25,205 nt of DNA from JAUIEH01 sp964483375 (lineage in GTDB: Bacteria; Pseudomonadota; Alphaproteobacteria; Caulobacterales; Maricaulaceae), in contig CAZABJ010000042.1 of NCBI GenBank assembly GCA_964483375.1, positions 1 to 25,205 of the forward strand, written 5' to 3'. Positions within the stretch are counted from its first letter, which is position 1, and each line of letters opens with the position of its first letter. Below, piece after piece: positions 1 through 6,925 of this stretch. The notes under the pieces were generated by a model. The model saw only the letters and a program-made list of their open reading frames with translations, did not search any database and was not told the DNA's origin. Made by a program: the position numbers and the translations under genes.

Positions 1-2
1 CC

Positions 3-806
3 TCCGGCGCTCCGCCAGCGGCCAGACGCGGGGATTTGGTGGCGTCCGGCTATGTCGTGGCGCGTCGGCGCGCCACGGTGTCGTCCGAGATCACCGGCCG
101 GGTCATCGAACTGCTGGTGGAGGAGGGCGACCGGGTCGAAGAGGGTCAGGTGTTGGCTCGCCTCGATGCGGAGCTGGCGGAAATCGACTTGGCGCTTCTG
201 CGCGCCCGGGCGGAATCTGCAGACGCGGCCGCAGAGGCGATCGCTGCGGAATTGCCCGAGGCCCGCCGCGCGCTGGAACGGTCCCAGGAGCTCGTGGCGA
301 GCAATTTCACCAGCGAAGCGACCGTGGACGTCGCCCGCGCCCGGGTGGCCGGTCTTGAAGCGCGATTGAGGGGCGCGCGCGCAGACGCCGAAGCCGCCGC
401 GCGATCCGCGGATCGCCAAGAGGAACTGGTGTCCCGCTACACGGTCCGCGCGCCGTTCTCCGGGGTGATCATCGACAAGAACGCCCAGCCCGGGGAAATT
501 GTGTCGCCCACATCGGCCGGCGGCGGGTTCACGCGCACCGGGGTCTACACCCTCGTCGACATGGACTCGCTCGAGATCGAGGTCGACGTCAATGAAGGCC
601 AAATCCAACGCGTGAGCGCCGGCGATCGGGTCGAAGCCGTGCTGGACGCCTATCCCGATTGGCGCATATCCGCCCGGGTGGCCGCCATCATTCCTACCGC
701 CGATCGCAATCGCGCCACGATCCAAGTCCGCGTCGCTTTTGATGAAATCGACGAGCGTATCCTGCCTGACATGGCGGCGCGCGTTACGTTTTTGGGAGGC
801 CGTTGA
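3..806 (+). CDS. HlyD/MFP-family periplasmic adaptor of an ABC exporter (5' end outside window)
   Basis: This is the membrane-fusion (adaptor) subunit of a tripartite-type ABC exporter, expected to be anchored in the inner membrane and to extend into the periplasm. The reading frame is open to the first bases of the window and reads S-G-A-P-P-A-A-R-R-G-D before LVASGYVVARRRATV, so the N-terminus with its membrane anchor lies upstream. What is visible is a first half-lipoyl motif (SSEITGRVIELLVEEGDRV), an alanine- and arginine-rich coiled-coil hairpin over roughly 100 residues, the second half-lipoyl motif (YTVRAPFSGVIIDKNAQPGE) and a beta-barrel segment. A TTG at 36 could serve as a start, but it would remove the conserved beginning of the domain, so I treat the gene as partial. 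The stop at 804-806 lies 2 bases before the ATPase start, so the genes form one operon. The substrate is unknown. Confidence 0.9.
   Translation, partial: SGAPPAARRGDLVASGYVVARRRATVSSEITGRVIELLVEEGDRVEEGQVLARLDAELAEIDLALLRARAESADAAAEAIAAELPEARRALERSQELVASNFTSEATVDVARARVAGLEARLRGARADAEAAARSADRQEELVSRYTVRAPFSGVIIDKNAQPGEIVSPTSAGGGFTRTGVYTLVDMDSLEIEVDVNEGQIQRVSAGDRVEAVLDAYPDWRISARVAAIIPTADRNRATIQVRVAFDEIDERILPDMAARVTFLGGR
795..799 (+). promoter_or_regulatory. Shine-Dalgarno that decides the ATPase start
   Basis: GGAGG sits inside the end of the adaptor gene, 9 bases before ATG 809. It supports that ATG over the TTG at 803. Confidence 0.7.
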
Positions 807-808
807 GC

Positions 809-1501
809 ATGAGCGGGGAAACGCTGATCGAACTGAAGGACGTCGGCAAGCGCTATACGCGCGGGCGAGAGGCGATCACCATCTTTGACGGTCTAAGCAT
901 GACCATCAATCGCGGCGATTTCATCGCGGTGATGGGACCTTCGGGCTCCGGCAAGACGACGCTGTTGAACTTGCTCGGCGGGATCGACCGCCCCAGCACC
1001 GGCGAAATCCTGTTCGAAAACGAGCGGATGGACAATCTCAGCGAAGGCAAGCTGTCGAAGTTCCGCGCTGAGCATGTCGGCTTCATCTTCCAGTTCTACA
1101 ATCTGATGCCGACGCTGACGGCGGCGAAGAACGTGGAGCTTCCGCTGCTCCTGACCTCGTTGTCCGGCGGGGAGCGCAAGCGGCGGGTGGATACCGCGCT
1201 CGACATTGTCGGGCTCGCCGAGCGCAGGCGTCACCGGCCTAAAGAGCTTTCCGGCGGTCAGCAGCAGCGCGTGGCCATCGCCCGCGCCATCGTCGCCGAC
1301 CCCGAACTGTTGCTCGCCGACGAACCCACCGGCGATCTGGACCGGGCGACGGCGGATGAGATCCTGGACGTGCTGACCTTGCTGAAAAACGAGCTTGGTA
1401 AGACCATCCTGATGGTCACCCACGACCCCGCGGCCGCCAAATACGCCGCCCGCGAATTGCATCTGGACAAGGGTCAGTTTCGAGAGGGGCGCGCGGCATG
1501 A
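809..1501 (+). CDS. ABC transporter ATP-binding protein, MacB/LolD type
   Basis: This is the cytoplasmic ATPase that powers the adjoining FtsX-like permeases. It has 230 residues, the usual length for a stand-alone LolD/MacB-type nucleotide-binding domain. Motifs are complete: Walker A GPSGSGKT (43-50), Q-loop FQFYNLMP (Gln95), signature LSGGQ (147-151), Walker B LLLADEP with Glu172, and the H-loop His205 in THD. I chose ATG 809 because GGAGG at 795-799 lies 9 bases upstream; a TTG at 803 would be only 3 bases from it. The end overlaps the next gene by ATGA, which suggests translational coupling. An oddity is a second signature-like string, LSGGE, at residues 118-122. The family has LolD, MacB and FtsE members; the partner permeases make MacB-like export more likely than lipoprotein release. 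Confidence 0.95.
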   Translation: MSGETLIELKDVGKRYTRGREAITIFDGLSMTINRGDFIAVMGPSGSGKTTLLNLLGGIDRPSTGEILFENERMDNLSEGKLSKFRAEHVGFIFQFYNLMPTLTAAKNVELPLLLTSLSGGERKRRVDTALDIVGLAERRRHRPKELSGGQQQRVAIARAIVADPELLLADEPTGDLDRATADEILDVLTLLKNELGKTILMVTHDPAAAKYAARELHLDKGQFREGRAA

Positions 1502-2655
1502 GCGATTTCGGCCTCATCAACGCCAATCTGTGGCGCAAGACGTTGCGGACCTGCCTTCTGATCTTCTCGATCCTGATTGCGTTCTTGCTGTTTATGGTGC
1601 TCGCCAGCGTCTATCGCGGGTTCTACGGCTCAGCGTCAGCGGTGGCCATCGAACGGCTGGTGACGGTGAACAAGATCAATTTCACCGAATCCATGCCCGT
1701 CGCCTACGCCAATCGCGTCGCGGGCATCGATGGCGTCCAATCCGTGGCGCATGCCAGTTGGTTCGGCGGTTATTACCAAGAACCGCGAAACTTCGTTCAG
1801 ACTTTCGCCGTCGATCCTGAAGCCTATCTCGAGGTCTATCCTGAGCTGGTGTTGGCGGATGAACAGCGCGAGGCGTGGCTAAGCGACCGCAATGGTTTGC
1901 TGGTGGGCCGCGCGCTCGCCAATCAATATGGCTGGGAGGTCGGCCAACAGATTCCGCTTCTGTCCAACATTTGGCAGCGCGACGACGGCGGGTATCTCTG
2001 GGACGTCAATATCAGCGGCATTTTCGAGGTTTCCGAAGAGGGTCAGGCGACGAACTACGCGCTTCTGCAATGGGAGACGTTTAACGAACCGCGCGCCTTC
2101 GCCCGTGATGAAATTGGCTGGATGATCATCGTCCCCGACAGTCCCGAGCTGATCGAGACGTTGCCGGAGGTGATCGACACGCAGTTCGCGAATTCGCCGT
2201 TTGAGACCGAAACCAACACCGAAGAGGCGTTCGGCCGAGCGTTCCTCGAACAGGTCGGCAATATCGGGCTCATTCTGATCCTCGTGATGGCGGCGGCCTT
2301 CTTCACCATCCTGCTCATCGTCGGCAACACGATGGTGATGGCGGTCCGCGAGCGAACCCGGGAAATCGGCGTGATGAAGACGCTCGGCTTCCCCTCCGGT
2401 CGGATCTTCCGGATCGTTTTGGGCGAATCCATCCTGCTGTCCTTGATCGGAGGCTTGCTCGGCCTGGGACTGGGAGCCTTGCTGGTCCAAGCGGCCCGGA
2501 CCGCCATCGGCGATTTCTTGCCGGGGCTTGGGGTCGCCTTTCCGGTGGTGCTCGCAGGATTGGGGCTTGCGGTGGCGTTGGGGCTGGTCACCGGCGCCAT
2601 TCCCGCGATGAACGCCATGCGGCTCCGCGTCGTCGAAGCGCTAGGACGGGGGTAG
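1498..2655 (+). CDS. FtsX-like ABC transporter permease (first of two)
   Basis: This is an inner-membrane permease of the MacB/FtsX type with 385 residues. The layout is typical of the family. One N-terminal membrane segment (about residues 17-40, LLIFSILIAFLLFMVLAS) is followed by a large extracytoplasmic domain of about 210 residues, then three C-terminal segments starting at about 255 (IGLILILVMAAAFFTILL). The cytoplasmic loop VRERTREIGVMKTLGF is the conserved FtsX coupling region that contacts the ATPase. The start codon ATG overlaps the ATPase stop (ATGA), and the next permease begins 6 bases after its stop. With two different permeases encoded, the transporter is probably a heterodimer rather than a MacB homodimer; this is inference from gene content. 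Confidence 0.93.
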   Translation: MSDFGLINANLWRKTLRTCLLIFSILIAFLLFMVLASVYRGFYGSASAVAIERLVTVNKINFTESMPVAYANRVAGIDGVQSVAHASWFGGYYQEPRNFVQTFAVDPEAYLEVYPELVLADEQREAWLSDRNGLLVGRALANQYGWEVGQQIPLLSNIWQRDDGGYLWDVNISGIFEVSEEGQATNYALLQWETFNEPRAFARDEIGWMIIVPDSPELIETLPEVIDTQFANSPFETETNTEEAFGRAFLEQVGNIGLILILVMAAAFFTILLIVGNTMVMAVRERTREIGVMKTLGFPSGRIFRIVLGESILLSLIGGLLGLGLGALLVQAARTAIGDFLPGLGVAFPVVLAGLGLAVALGLVTGAIPAMNAMRLRVVEALGRG

Positions 2656-2661
2656 ACAGCG

Positions 2662-3843
2662 ATGTTTTCACAAATCGGGGCGGTCACGCTTCTCAACTTG
2701 CAGTCCATTCCCAATCGCCCGGCGATGTCGCTCTCAAGCGTGGTCGCCGTCGGCGTGGTCACCGGTGTTTTGTTGTTCTTCCTCGCGCTTGCGGGGGGAT
2801 TTCAACGCACCCTGCAGGGAACCGGCTCGGACGACGTGGCCGTGGTTCTCCGCTCCGGCGCCGAAGCGGAACTCAACTCCGGCATGTCTCGCGACCAAGC
2901 GCGCATCGTCGCCGAGCTGCCGGGCGTCGCGCGGGACGAGGACGGCAATCCCATCGCGTCTGCGGAACTTTATGTCGTGGTCGACGGCATAAGGCGTTCC
3001 TCTCAAACCGAAGCGAACATCTCCATGCGCGGGGTCGAAGTCGGTCCGGCCACCGATATTCGAGAGAACTTCGAAATCGTGGAAGGGCGCATGTTCGAGC
3101 CCGGCACCAATGAACTGGTCGTCGGCCAGGGCGTGTTGCGCGAGTTCAACGGTTTTGAGCTTGGACGAACGGTCCGTTTCGGCCTGACCGATTGGACCGT
3201 GGTGGGCGTGTTCTCAATCCCAGGCAGCGTCTTTGAGTCCGAGGTTTGGGCGGATTTGCCGACGGTGCAGAACCTGTTCCGCCGAGGGTCCGGGGTGCAG
3301 ACCGTCCGGGCCCGATTGACGTCGCCCGACGCCTTGGAGGAGCTCCAGGCCGGCATCGATGCGGATGCGCGCCTCAATCTCAGCGCCAATTCCGAACGGG
3401 AGTACTACGCCAGCCAATCCTCCGGCACCATCAACCTGATCCGCACCGTGGGCTGGCCAATCGCAATCACCATGGCGCTCGGCGCGCTGGCGGGCGCGCT
3501 CAACACCATGAACGCCTCAGTCGAGGCGCGGACGCGGGAAATCGCCACCCTGCGCGCCATCGGTTTCGGCGGTTTCCCCGCTTTTGTCGGCGCCATGGCG
3601 GAGTCTCTCCTGCTGGCCGGGTTGGGCGGGCTCATCGGGGCGAGCGTGGTGTTCTTGATCTTTGACGGGCTCTCAGCGTCAACATTGGGCGGAGGGTTTA
3701 CGCAGATCGTGTTTTCCTTCGACGTGTCATCCGACGTGATAGTGCGTGGGGTCGTGTTGGCGCTGATCGTCGGTTTTCTCGGCGGCGTCATTCCCGCCAT
3801 CCGCGCGGCGAACGCTCCGCTCCTCGCGGTTCACCAGGAGTAA
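2662..3843 (+). CDS. FtsX-like ABC transporter permease (second of two)
   Basis: This is the second inner-membrane permease of the operon, 393 residues, with the same one-plus-three membrane layout: an N-terminal segment (about residues 24-46, VVAVGVVTGVLLFFLALAGGF), an extracytoplasmic domain, and C-terminal segments that include a stretch near IAITMALGALAGALNTMNA. The FtsX coupling loop reads VEARTREIATLRAIGFGGF. It starts 6 bases after the upstream permease, with a G-rich ribosome-binding stretch inside the end of that gene. It closes the operon: a 56-base gap follows before an unrelated dehydrogenase. The two permeases differ clearly in sequence outside the coupling loop, so they look like an old duplication rather than a recent one. 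Confidence 0.92.
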   Translation: MFSQIGAVTLLNLQSIPNRPAMSLSSVVAVGVVTGVLLFFLALAGGFQRTLQGTGSDDVAVVLRSGAEAELNSGMSRDQARIVAELPGVARDEDGNPIASAELYVVVDGIRRSSQTEANISMRGVEVGPATDIRENFEIVEGRMFEPGTNELVVGQGVLREFNGFELGRTVRFGLTDWTVVGVFSIPGSVFESEVWADLPTVQNLFRRGSGVQTVRARLTSPDALEELQAGIDADARLNLSANSEREYYASQSSGTINLIRTVGWPIAITMALGALAGALNTMNASVEARTREIATLRAIGFGGFPAFVGAMAESLLLAGLGGLIGASVVFLIFDGLSASTLGGGFTQIVFSFDVSSDVIVRGVVLALIVGFLGGVIPAIRAANAPLLAVHQE

Positions 3844-3899
3844 ACGCCTCCGGCCTCGTCCCGACAGGTCGCTGGGGTGAGGCTGAAAAGGCGACGCGT

Positions 3900-4679
3900 A
3901 TGATGCGTTTTGACGGCCGCGCGGTTCTCATCACCGGCGCGGGCTCCGGCGTCGGCGCCGCGTTCGCCCGCCGCGCCGCCCAAGAGGGCGCGGGCTATCT
4001 GGCGCTTATCGATCGGGACGCAGCTGCGCTCTCCCGCACGGCGGACGACTTGGCCGCGGGCGGCGCGCCTATTCGCAGCTTAGCGCTTGATATCACCGAA
4101 GAAACCGCGTGGGCGGAGGCCCTCAACGTCATCAGAGACGATATTGGCGGCGTCGATGCGGCCGCACTCTGCGCGGGCGTCGCCTCCGCGACGCCCATCA
4201 CGGACATGTCGCTCGCAGAGTGGCGCGGAGTGATGGCGGTCAATCTCGATGGGGCGTTTTTGAGCCTTCAGGCGAGTTTGCGGCTGGCCGGCGGCCGGCC
4301 GGGCGCGGCTGTCGTCGTGGTCGGCTCGGCCACGGGGCTGAAACCGGCGCCGGGTACGGCGGCCTATGGCGCATCAAAGGCGGGGGTCGCGCATCTGACC
4401 AAAGTCGCTGCGCTGGAAGCCGCCCCGCAGATAAGGGTCAACGCGCTCTGTCCCGCAGGCGTGAAAACGCCGATGTTCTCCAACGCCCCGTTCTTTCACG
4501 CCATGGCGGCCGAATTGGGTGGGGAGGAGGCGGCGTGGGCCGCCCTCGCCGCGGACATGCCGCTGGGCCGGTTCGCCGAGGCCGAAGAGGTCGCAGCCCA
4601 AATTGCATTCCTGTTGAGCGACGATGCGGCCACGATCACCGGCGCGACGCTTTTGTCAGACGGAGGTTACGCTTTGTGA
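3900..4679 (+). CDS. SDR-family NAD(P)-dependent oxidoreductase
   Basis: This is a classical short-chain dehydrogenase/reductase, 259 residues, one Rossmann domain, cytoplasmic. Visible motifs are the nucleotide-binding TGAGSGVG (12-19), active-site Asn115 (VNLDGAF), Ser143 (VGSATG), and the YGASK pair Tyr156/Lys160. The C-terminal ITGATLLSDGGYAL is the usual SDR ending. An aspartate at residue 38, after the second strand (LIDRD), favours NAD over NADP in this family. The usual NNAG motif is replaced by LCAG. Two adjacent ATGs (3900 and 3903) could each start translation. Its stop overlaps the folP start by GTGA, so the two proteins are probably made together. The substrate is unknown. It lacks the TGxxxRxG motif of FolM/pteridine reductases, so a direct folate role is only suggested by position. 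Confidence 0.9.
   Translation: MMRFDGRAVLITGAGSGVGAAFARRAAQEGAGYLALIDRDAAALSRTADDLAAGGAPIRSLALDITEETAWAEALNVIRDDIGGVDAAALCAGVASATPITDMSLAEWRGVMAVNLDGAFLSLQASLRLAGGRPGAAVVVVGSATGLKPAPGTAAYGASKAGVAHLTKVAALEAAPQIRVNALCPAGVKTPMFSNAPFFHAMAAELGGEEAAWAALAADMPLGRFAEAEEVAAQIAFLLSDDAATITGATLLSDGGYAL
4662..4666 (+). promoter_or_regulatory. Shine-Dalgarno that decides the folP start
   Basis: GGAGG lies inside the dehydrogenase gene, 9 bases before GTG 4676. It settles the folP start against the many in-frame upstream candidates. Confidence 0.75.
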
Positions 4680-5518
4680 GCGACCCTTCCCGGCGGCCGA
4701 AAATCATGGGCGTTGTGAACGTCACCCCGGACTCTTTTTCAGACGGCGGACGGTTTTTCGACGCGGATACGGCGTGCGCCCATGGGCTCAGCCTGGCCGC
4801 CGCGGGCGCGGACTGGCTCGATGTGGGCGGGGAGAGCACGCGCCCAGGGGCCGAGCCAGTGGGGGAACAGGAAGAACTCGACCGCGTGATCCCCGTGATC
4901 GAAGCCTTGCGCGCGCGCAGCCAGGCCGCGATTTCCATCGATACGATGAAACCCGCCGTCGCCGAGGCTGCGGTTTCCGCAGGCGCGACGCTATGGAACG
5001 ACGTCGCCGCGCTGCGCGAGCCCGGCGCGATTGAAACCGCGGCGCGTCTCGGCGTGCCGGTCGTGCTTATGCATATGCAGGGCGAGCCCCGCACGATGCA
5101 GGCCGCCCCCGCCTATGACGATGTCGTCGCGGACGTCATCGCGTTTTTGTCCCGCCGCATCGCTGCGGCCGTTGAAGGCGGGGTGGCGCGGCGGATGCTT
5201 ATGGTCGATCCGGGCGTCGGCTTCGGAAAGAGCCTTGAGCACAATCTCGCGCTCTTAGCCGCAACCCGCCGCATTGTACGAGAGACGGAGGCGGACGTGC
5301 TTATCGGCGTTTCCCGCAAGCGCTTTATCCAGGCTTTGGACCCAAGCGCGACCGACGCCGGCGACCGTTTGGGCGGTTCTCTTGCTGCGGCGTTGTTCGC
5401 CGCGCGGGAAGGGGCGGGGATCCTCCGCGTTCATGACGTCCGGGAAACCGCGCAGGCCCTTGCGGTTCAGACCGCGCTGGAGCGCGCTCACCTGGCCGCC
5501 TCGTCAAACATCGCCTAG
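4676..5518 (+). CDS. folP: Dihydropteroate synthase
   Basis: This enzyme condenses 6-hydroxymethyl-dihydropterin diphosphate with p-aminobenzoate to make dihydropteroate in folate synthesis; it is the sulfonamide target. It has 280 residues, a normal length. Signature segments are all present: MGVVNVTPDSFSDGG (11-25), GADWLDVGGESTRPGA, ISIDT (Asp89), WNDVAAL (Asn108), MVDPGVGFGKS (Asp178), SRKRF (Lys214) and RVHDV (251-255). The frame stays open far upstream, but the homologous part begins here. GTG 4676 overlaps the dehydrogenase stop (GTGA) and has GGAGG 9 bases before it. Neither ftsH nor glmM, the common neighbours of folP in many proteobacteria, flanks it. Confidence 0.96.
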   Translation: MSDPSRRPKIMGVVNVTPDSFSDGGRFFDADTACAHGLSLAAAGADWLDVGGESTRPGAEPVGEQEELDRVIPVIEALRARSQAAISIDTMKPAVAEAAVSAGATLWNDVAALREPGAIETAARLGVPVVLMHMQGEPRTMQAAPAYDDVVADVIAFLSRRIAAAVEGGVARRMLMVDPGVGFGKSLEHNLALLAATRRIVRETEADVLIGVSRKRFIQALDPSATDAGDRLGGSLAAALFAAREGAGILRVHDVRETAQALAVQTALERAHLAASSNIA

Positions 5519-5550
5519 ATTTGGGCGCAGCCTTGGGCGGGGAGGGCGCG

Positions 5551-6315
5551 ATGAGCGACATGACGGCGGAACAGCAGCCGAAACGACGCGTCGGCATCGA
5601 TGATTTGTTGTTCGATCTTTTTGGCTTGAATGTGCGCGCCGCGCAGTCGGTCGGCGTGTTGTTCGTCGCGCCGCGGCGCTATTTCGAGGCCGCGAACGAA
5701 AGCGAATGGGCGGACCGTTTCACGCCCTCGGTTCGCCTGTGGTTTTCCATCCTTACGGTTATGATCCTGCTGCGCTTTCTGTGGGCGGGCGAAGGCAGCG
5801 CCTTTTTGACGACGACCGTTCAGCAACTTGAGCAGATCGGCATACTCCAACCGTCACAAGGAACGATGGCCGACCTCGCCCAAGCGATGATCGGATGGCA
5901 ATTGGCCTATCTGCCGTTCGTCACGATTCTTCTGATTATGCCGCTTTGCATGATTTACCCGTTTTGGGGACCGAATACGCCGATCGCATTGCGCGTTCGC
6001 TACGGGTTCGCCACGATTATTCCGAGCAATTTCATCAGTCTTTTGCTCACGATTTCACTTGGGTTCGTGGGCCAGGGCCTGTTCGGCGCGATTGTTCTCG
6101 CCAGCACGTTGACCACGCTGCTTGTCGATACCGTCACCGGCGTGAGAGGGGCCTACCGCCATTGCGGTTTCGGCGGCCGTCTCGCACGGGCGATCGGCTT
6201 TTCGGTGTCCGTCTTAACGATGGTGTTCCTGGCGGGGATCATCGCGCAGATCGCGTCGGTGGTGACGGTCGTCCACTTAGGGGTCGCCGAGCTTGCCGAG
6301 GTCCCGCCGAGTTAG
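5551..6315 (+). CDS. Multi-pass membrane protein of unknown function
   Basis: I do not recognise a characterised family. The 254-residue protein has a basic cytoplasmic N-terminus and about five hydrophobic segments, near residues 61-78, 115-139, 152-172, 178-197 and 212-235. The stretch LFVAPRRYFEAANESEWADRFTPSVRLWFSI resembles the start of Yip1-like bacterial membrane proteins, where an xPxRYF motif precedes the first membrane helix; that is a resemblance by eye only. ATG 5551 is preferred over the TTG at 5521 because GGAGG at 5541-5545 is 5 bases before it. It begins 32 bases after folP on the same strand and may be co-transcribed. It ends 8 bases from the stop of the convergent gene at 6324, leaving no room for a long terminator. 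Confidence 0.8.
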   Translation: MSDMTAEQQPKRRVGIDDLLFDLFGLNVRAAQSVGVLFVAPRRYFEAANESEWADRFTPSVRLWFSILTVMILLRFLWAGEGSAFLTTTVQQLEQIGILQPSQGTMADLAQAMIGWQLAYLPFVTILLIMPLCMIYPFWGPNTPIALRVRYGFATIIPSNFISLLLTISLGFVGQGLFGAIVLASTLTTLLVDTVTGVRGAYRHCGFGGRLARAIGFSVSVLTMVFLAGIIAQIASVVTVVHLGVAELAEVPPS

Positions 6316-6323
6316 GCTGTGCG

Positions 6324-6716
6324 CTATTCGGGCCGAGCGTAGCGAATCTGCATTTCCCCTTGGGGGCCTTGCACCGTCGTGACCAGCGTTTCGTTCTCGA
6401 TTGCGTAGGCGATGTCTTGGCCAAGCATGGCCTTGGTCTCGGCGAGCTCCTCGGGCGTGAACGCGCGCATTTCGAAGTCGTGCGCAGGATCGCTCGCGCC
6501 TGTGGCTTCAGTCCAACCGGCGTGCACGTTTGCGCGGAATGTGGTCTCGGAGATGTCCATCACCCCCTCATGCAACACGGTGCGCCGCGCGCCGTCGGGC
6601 ATGTGATAGACCATGCGGGTCTGATAGCCGCCGTCGTCTCGGATGGCGTGGGTGGTTTCCACCCGCATGCCGCCAGCCTCCATTTCATTGGTCCAAGTTC
6701 CGGTCAATGCCGACAT
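6324..6716 (-). CDS. Small hypothetical protein, lipocalin-like by composition
   Basis: No family is recognised with certainty. The 130-residue protein begins MSALTGTWTNEM, like the opening GxW of lipocalin-type beta-barrel folds, and goes on with alternating polar and hydrophobic strands (GGYQTRMVYHM, ETTFRANVHAG, NETLVTTVQG, GEMQIRYARPE). There is no signal peptide or membrane segment, so it should be cytoplasmic. ATG 6716 has an AAGGGG ribosome-binding stretch 8 bases upstream on this strand. It lies about 210 bases downstream of the ABC exporter on the same strand and is convergent with the membrane protein that ends at 6315. A role in binding a small hydrophobic ligand is only a guess from the fold-like pattern. 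Confidence 0.7.
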   Translation of the reverse strand: MSALTGTWTNEMEAGGMRVETTHAIRDDGGYQTRMVYHMPDGARRTVLHEGVMDISETTFRANVHAGWTEATGASDPAHDFEMRAFTPEELAETKAMLGQDIAYAIENETLVTTVQGPQGEMQIRYARPE

Positions 6717-6781
6717 GGGAAAGCCCCTTTTTCCAATTGGCGCGGCGTTTGGCGCTGGAACCCTTGAAGGGCGGACGGAAA

Positions 6782-6804
6782 GGGCGAGGCCGCCTCACTC
6801 GCCC
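6782..6804 (-). terminator. Hairpin, possible weak terminator after the ABC exporter
   Basis: GGGCGAG and CTCGCCC form a perfect 7-bp stem with a 9-base loop. On the minus strand the stem is followed by TTTCC, a poor U-tract. It lies in the gap between the exporter and the small gene at 6716, so it could equally be part of that gene's leader. Confidence 0.3.
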
Positions 6805-6828
6805 CGAGCCGCCGGTTCAACGCTTGCG

Positions 6829-6834
6829 ACTATA
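6829..6834 (-). promoter_or_regulatory. Possible -10 element for the gene at 6716
   Basis: The minus strand reads TATAGT, 5 of 6 matches to TATAAT. A TTGCCT at 6854-6859 could act as -35, but the spacer would be 19 bases, which is long. Transcription would start near 6822 and include the hairpin at 6782-6804. Confidence 0.25.
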
Positions 6835-6925
6835 ACCGGGCCCGCCGGTGCGCAGGCAACCTCACACCAAGCTCCACATGCGAAATGAGCGCGGCGCGCG
6901 CGTTTGAGCCCGTATCGTCGTCCTC

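Noticed and set aside
4109..4675. Long upstream extension of the folP frame
   Set aside because: It overlaps the dehydrogenase in another frame and reads as arginine/glycine-rich shadow. GTG 4676 has a proper ribosome-binding site.
5895..6767. 290-codon open frame across the membrane protein and the small minus-strand gene
   Set aside because: It has shadow composition rich in Arg, Gly and His and crosses two better supported genes.
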